Assembly: GCA_023392595.1 (NCBI GenBank)
Contig: JAEVYU010000061.1
Location: 97,868 to 161,867 of the forward strand
Reading direction: 5' to 3'
Length of the DNA: 64,000 nt
Source of the DNA: Bacillota bacterium
Lineage (GTDB): Bacteria > Bacillota > UBA4882 > UBA8346
Shown: positions 62,901-64,000 of the stretch, in pieces
Position numbering within the stretch: position 1 is the stretch's first letter
Layout of the letters: the number at the start of each line of letters is the position of its first letter
Program-made: the position numbers and the translations under genes
Notes under the pieces: model-generated
Databases searched by the model: none
Told to the model about the DNA's origin: nothing
The model's input: only the letters and a program-made list of their open reading frames with translations

Positions 62901-63252
62901 CGCTGATTTGGTCAGCTATTTCCAGGGAGGGCAAAACGATTAAATGGTGAACTTTCCTTACGCGACCGTTCTTTTTATATATGGTACTGAGTTCACCGGT
63001 TATCACAAAACGGACTTCCGGCTCCCCTGGAATTTCCGGGGATACTATTTCTTTAAGCCTATAAAAACCTGACTCCGCCGGAATAAGGGTATCCCTTAAT
63101 TCCTTCCGCCAACCAGGGTGTGTAAAATCACCACTACCGACCAATGAAACACCCTTTAATCCAGCCCAACGATGCAGGTTTCGCGGGTTACATTCTTTAC
63201 TGGTAGCCATGGAGAAATGGGAATGAATATGTAAGTCAGCGACCCAAGGCAA
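59935..63252 (-). CDS. PHP-domain / UvrD-type helicase fusion
   Basis: 1105 residues. TTG 63252 is favoured because AGGAG lies eight bases upstream; GTG 63261 is too close to that site. Residues 1-380 form a PHP phosphoesterase domain: VADLHIHSHFS, GSGDFTHPGW, GMDSHRLFDL, SNSDAH, plus a zinc-ribbon-like CEVCL-CPVCG pair (about 277-298) and a helix-hairpin-like end. Residues about 470-1105 are a superfamily 1A helicase: Walker A AGPGAGKT (near 486), VTFTNKAAAELK, Walker B VDEFQDINPIQYKLI (near 663), GDPNQSIYGFRG and STIHAAKGLEFPVVF, VTRAKQQLY. Stand-alone PHP proteins of the TIGR00375 type exist in Bacillota, but here one is fused to UvrD. It probably acts in DNA repair. Confidence 0.92.
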   Translation of the reverse strand: MPWVADLHIHSHFSMATSKECNPRNLHRWAGLKGVSLVGSGDFTHPGWRKELRDTLIPAESGFYRLKEIVSPEIPGEPEVRFVITGELSTIYKKNGRVRKVHHLIVLPSLEIADQISDKLEQLGMNIRADGRPILGMDSHRLFDLILGVCPEVIFIPAHIWTPHFSVFGSNSGFDDITECYEDLTQYIFALETGLSSDPAMNWQWSALDRFTLVSNSDAHNPTNLAREANLFNGEFSYQGLKDALQHKDREQFAGTLEFFPEEGKYHYDGHRNCEVCLTPEETILKAGNCPVCGRKITVGVLHRVIELADRPAGFKPADFFPYESLVPLREIIGSAIHCGVASRKVEGLYYELLRSFGPELTVLRETELADIAKVSGVLVAEGIRRLRVGEVSVQPGYDGAYGVVSVLREDDRQALKGQAALFEPDTVSEKPKGPLLGSIMKEIASQIEIGADSAFKAQSTSAERELSQEQLAIIRTDQPVCVVIAGPGAGKTRTLVERIAFLIQEKDVNPGEITGVTFTNKAAAELKTRVIALFKGDKRVNHLNLGTFHSIAWRIINQNPQPYNLKLLDEYEAREVIEEVLRRNRIPMTAREAALIISLVKNKYLWDTELTIPSKVSEIYQAYQESLQQYQRMDFDDVLLNAIDLWEQNPEWLLPIKRQFRYILVDEFQDINPIQYKLIKLWAEDNQNLMVIGDPNQSIYGFRGASARFFKELETEKAFPKAVSYHLSRNYRASSILVKAANSLISQQYRQTLPEDNRVNPSVIVHLEAPSEKDAAKFIVNEINDLLGGATMITAHNRRGKGSNKIFNAGSCSFNDVAILYRTSKQALVIEQALAFAGLPYRVVGPTGTLEASTVKDFITFFRYLYEPDDLFLLRANLRQPRWGFKNADVDELIDLIKHQSTNQLSDLFAAELVPEKLNQLRQFHGVVQYYKDQMGKKTSEIVDDWVLRMDPVETEELERFKKICENYRSLDELFRSLPLALEADIFRKGDKTFSTEAITLSTIHAAKGLEFPVVFITGVEEGLLPYGSEPVPDTVNEEQRLFYVGVTRAKQQLYLINSQFRTRYGEQVSVEASRFFKLFPSDVMEKMVVKSHAGQVKQLELFS

Positions 63253-63627
63253 AAAAATCACTCCTACTGATTCAATACTTTGTTCCGATTAATCTTTTTC
63301 AAGTATGCCTATTTCCACAATGGTGGAATATAAACCTGCAAAAAAAAAAAGATCGCTAAAAATCCTCTATTTTGACCATATAGGTTGAAATAAGTAATTT
63401 GAATGCCTAACTGTTGCTTTTAGACATCTTGAATCTATGGAACAAAATTTAAGATCAAAATTTATTTCACCCTATATAGCTACGAAGAAATTTCCTTCCC
63501 GTAAAAAACAATCCATTGTTTTGCCATGGTTTCAGACTTTCACGTGGATTTACTTGTTTTTCCTATTCCTGCCCTTGTAATACGATATTGCCTTTTCCGT
63601 CTACCTGAATTATATTTGACAATAAAT
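63253..63627. other. intergenic stretch before the tRNA gene
   Basis: About 370 AT-rich bases. No gene, repeat or RNA is recognised. It must contain the promoter of the leftward PHP-UvrD gene. Confidence 0.4.
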
Positions 63628-63655
63628 AAAAAAACCTCTAACAATAGAGGCTAAT
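63628..63655 (-). terminator. terminator of tRNA-Asn
   Basis: CCTCT-ATTGTT-AGAGG followed by seven U residues on the minus strand, 25 bases past the CCA end of the tRNA gene. Confidence 0.85.
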
Positions 63656-63675
63656 CATGACCAATGAATATAAAA

Positions 63676-63750
63676 TGGCTCCCCGAGTTGGACTCGAACC
63701 AACAACCACCCGGTTAACAGCCGGGTGCTCTACCATTGAGCTATCGAGGA
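63676..63750 (-). tRNA. tRNA-Asn (anticodon GTT) with encoded CCA
   Basis: On the minus strand TCCTCGA pairs with TCGGGGA in the acceptor stem, with one G-U. D-arm AGCTCAATGGTAGAGC, anticodon arm CCCGGCTGTTAACCGGG with GTT, and T-arm GTTGGTTCGAGTCCAAC are all regular. Discriminator G and CCA are encoded. Confidence 0.97.
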
Positions 63751-63785
63751 GTGTGAAGAAAATGTTTATTCAGTTGACGTTAAAT

Positions 63786-63815
63786 ATAATAACACAAGAT
63801 ACTTTCTTAAGTCAA
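63786..63815 (-). promoter_or_regulatory. promoter of tRNA-Asn
   Basis: On the minus strand TTGACT (complement of 63810-63815), an 18-base spacer and TATTAT (complement of 63786-63791), about 36 bases from the mature tRNA 5' end. It suggests the tRNA has its own promoter although it follows the rRNA genes. Confidence 0.55.
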
Positions 63816-63865
63816 GCTAAAATTTAAAAAGTCCCCATGAAAAATCCCGTTATTTAGCATTTTTT

Positions 63866-63897
63866 TGGAATCTAAGACCCCGGGTTTTCCGAGGTCT
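63866..63897 (-). terminator. hairpin after the 5S rRNA gene
   Basis: AAGACCTCGG-AAAA-CCCGGGGTCTT (one G-U) stands about 15 bases past the 5S 3' end on the minus strand. The U-run is poor, so termination may be partial. Confidence 0.6.
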
Positions 63898-63910
63898 TTA
63901 GAAAAATTAC

Positions 63911-64000
63911 TCCTGGCAACGACTTACTCTCCCAGCCGGTCGCCCGACAAGTACCATCAGCGCAGAGGGGCTTAACTGCCGTGTTCGGGATGGGAACGGG
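63911..64000 (-). rRNA. 5S ribosomal RNA, 3' part (continues past the right edge)
   Basis: The minus strand reads CCCGTTCCCATCCCGAACAC, then GGCAGTTAAGCCCCTCTGCG, CTGATGGTACTTG and GGGAGAGTAAGTCGTTGCCAG, the conserved 3' about 90 bases of a bacterial 5S rRNA. The first about 27 bases and presumably 23S/16S genes lie to the right, transcribed leftward. Confidence 0.95.

Overview
The window looks like chromosome of a low-to-mid GC, Gram-negative-type (diderm) member of the Bacillota. The Bacillota side is seen in argR-recN next to nadK, a perfect Bacillus-type LexA box, strong AGGAGG ribosome sites with many GTG/TTG starts, CpsB/CpsD-type capsule regulators and a class I c-di-GMP riboswitch. 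The diderm side is seen in an OmpA-domain protein, a small beta-barrel ending in Phe, a Wzi-like barrel and a Wza-like export protein. I infer a lineage such as Limnochordia/Hydrogenispora, but the sequence alone does not prove it.

Layout. 1-3.4 kb is a loose accessory stretch: the 5' end of an IPT/TIG-like protein gene, two tandem copies of a small unknown protein, a frameshifted SymE-like toxin gene, an XRE regulator and a 42-bp tandem repeat. 3.4-7.2 kb is the housekeeping operon nadK-argR-recN with a PilZ gene overlapping recN. 7.5-10.9 kb holds envelope proteins. 11.0-29.9 kb is one long leftward Wzy-dependent polysaccharide locus: CpsB phosphatase, Wza, Wzz/Wzc-type protein, CpsD kinase, WbaP-like initiating transferase, gmd, fcl, glycosyltransferases, acyltransferase, Wzy polymerase, pyruvyl transferase, ferredoxin/F420-type protein, Wzx flippase, a ugd remnant and VanZ. 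Its distal half is clearly more AT-rich than its flanks. At 30-31.2 kb is a SARP/BTAD activator with a decayed GGDEF-like tail, followed divergently by three secreted enzymes against fungal-type walls: GH16 and GH64 beta-1,3-glucanases sharing a CBM56-like plus beta/gamma-crystallin front end, and a double-GH18 chitinase.

38.8-44 kb is a leftward operon: permease, hydantoinase/oxoprolinase (HyuA type, no HyuB), an HExxH protein and a GntR/FCD regulator. 44.4 kb has a TRIC-type channel. 45.4-49.7 kb encodes a divergent topoisomerase IV-like B and A pair whose promoter carries a LexA box between -35 and -10. 50.2-52.9 kb is an ECF sigma operon with two membrane proteins and a DUF4097-like beta-solenoid. 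52.9-56.8 kb is a leftward TetR plus three-gene set of the 2-hydroxyacyl-CoA dehydratase activase family. 57.0-59.0 kb has a CDF-like membrane protein and an HD-GYP phosphodiesterase under a c-di-GMP riboswitch. 59.1-63.3 kb is a PHP-UvrD helicase fusion with folD. The right edge holds tRNA-Asn and the 3' part of a 5S rRNA gene, so a leftward rRNA operon lies just outside.

C-di-GMP signalling recurs (PilZ, GGDEF-like tail, riboswitch, HD-GYP) beside an exopolysaccharide locus, a combination that usually governs matrix formation. The most unusual items are the SOS-boxed second type IIA topoisomerase, the compact glucanase/chitinase cluster with its SARP-GGDEF regulator, the HyuA-HExxH operon, and the decayed SymE-like gene.
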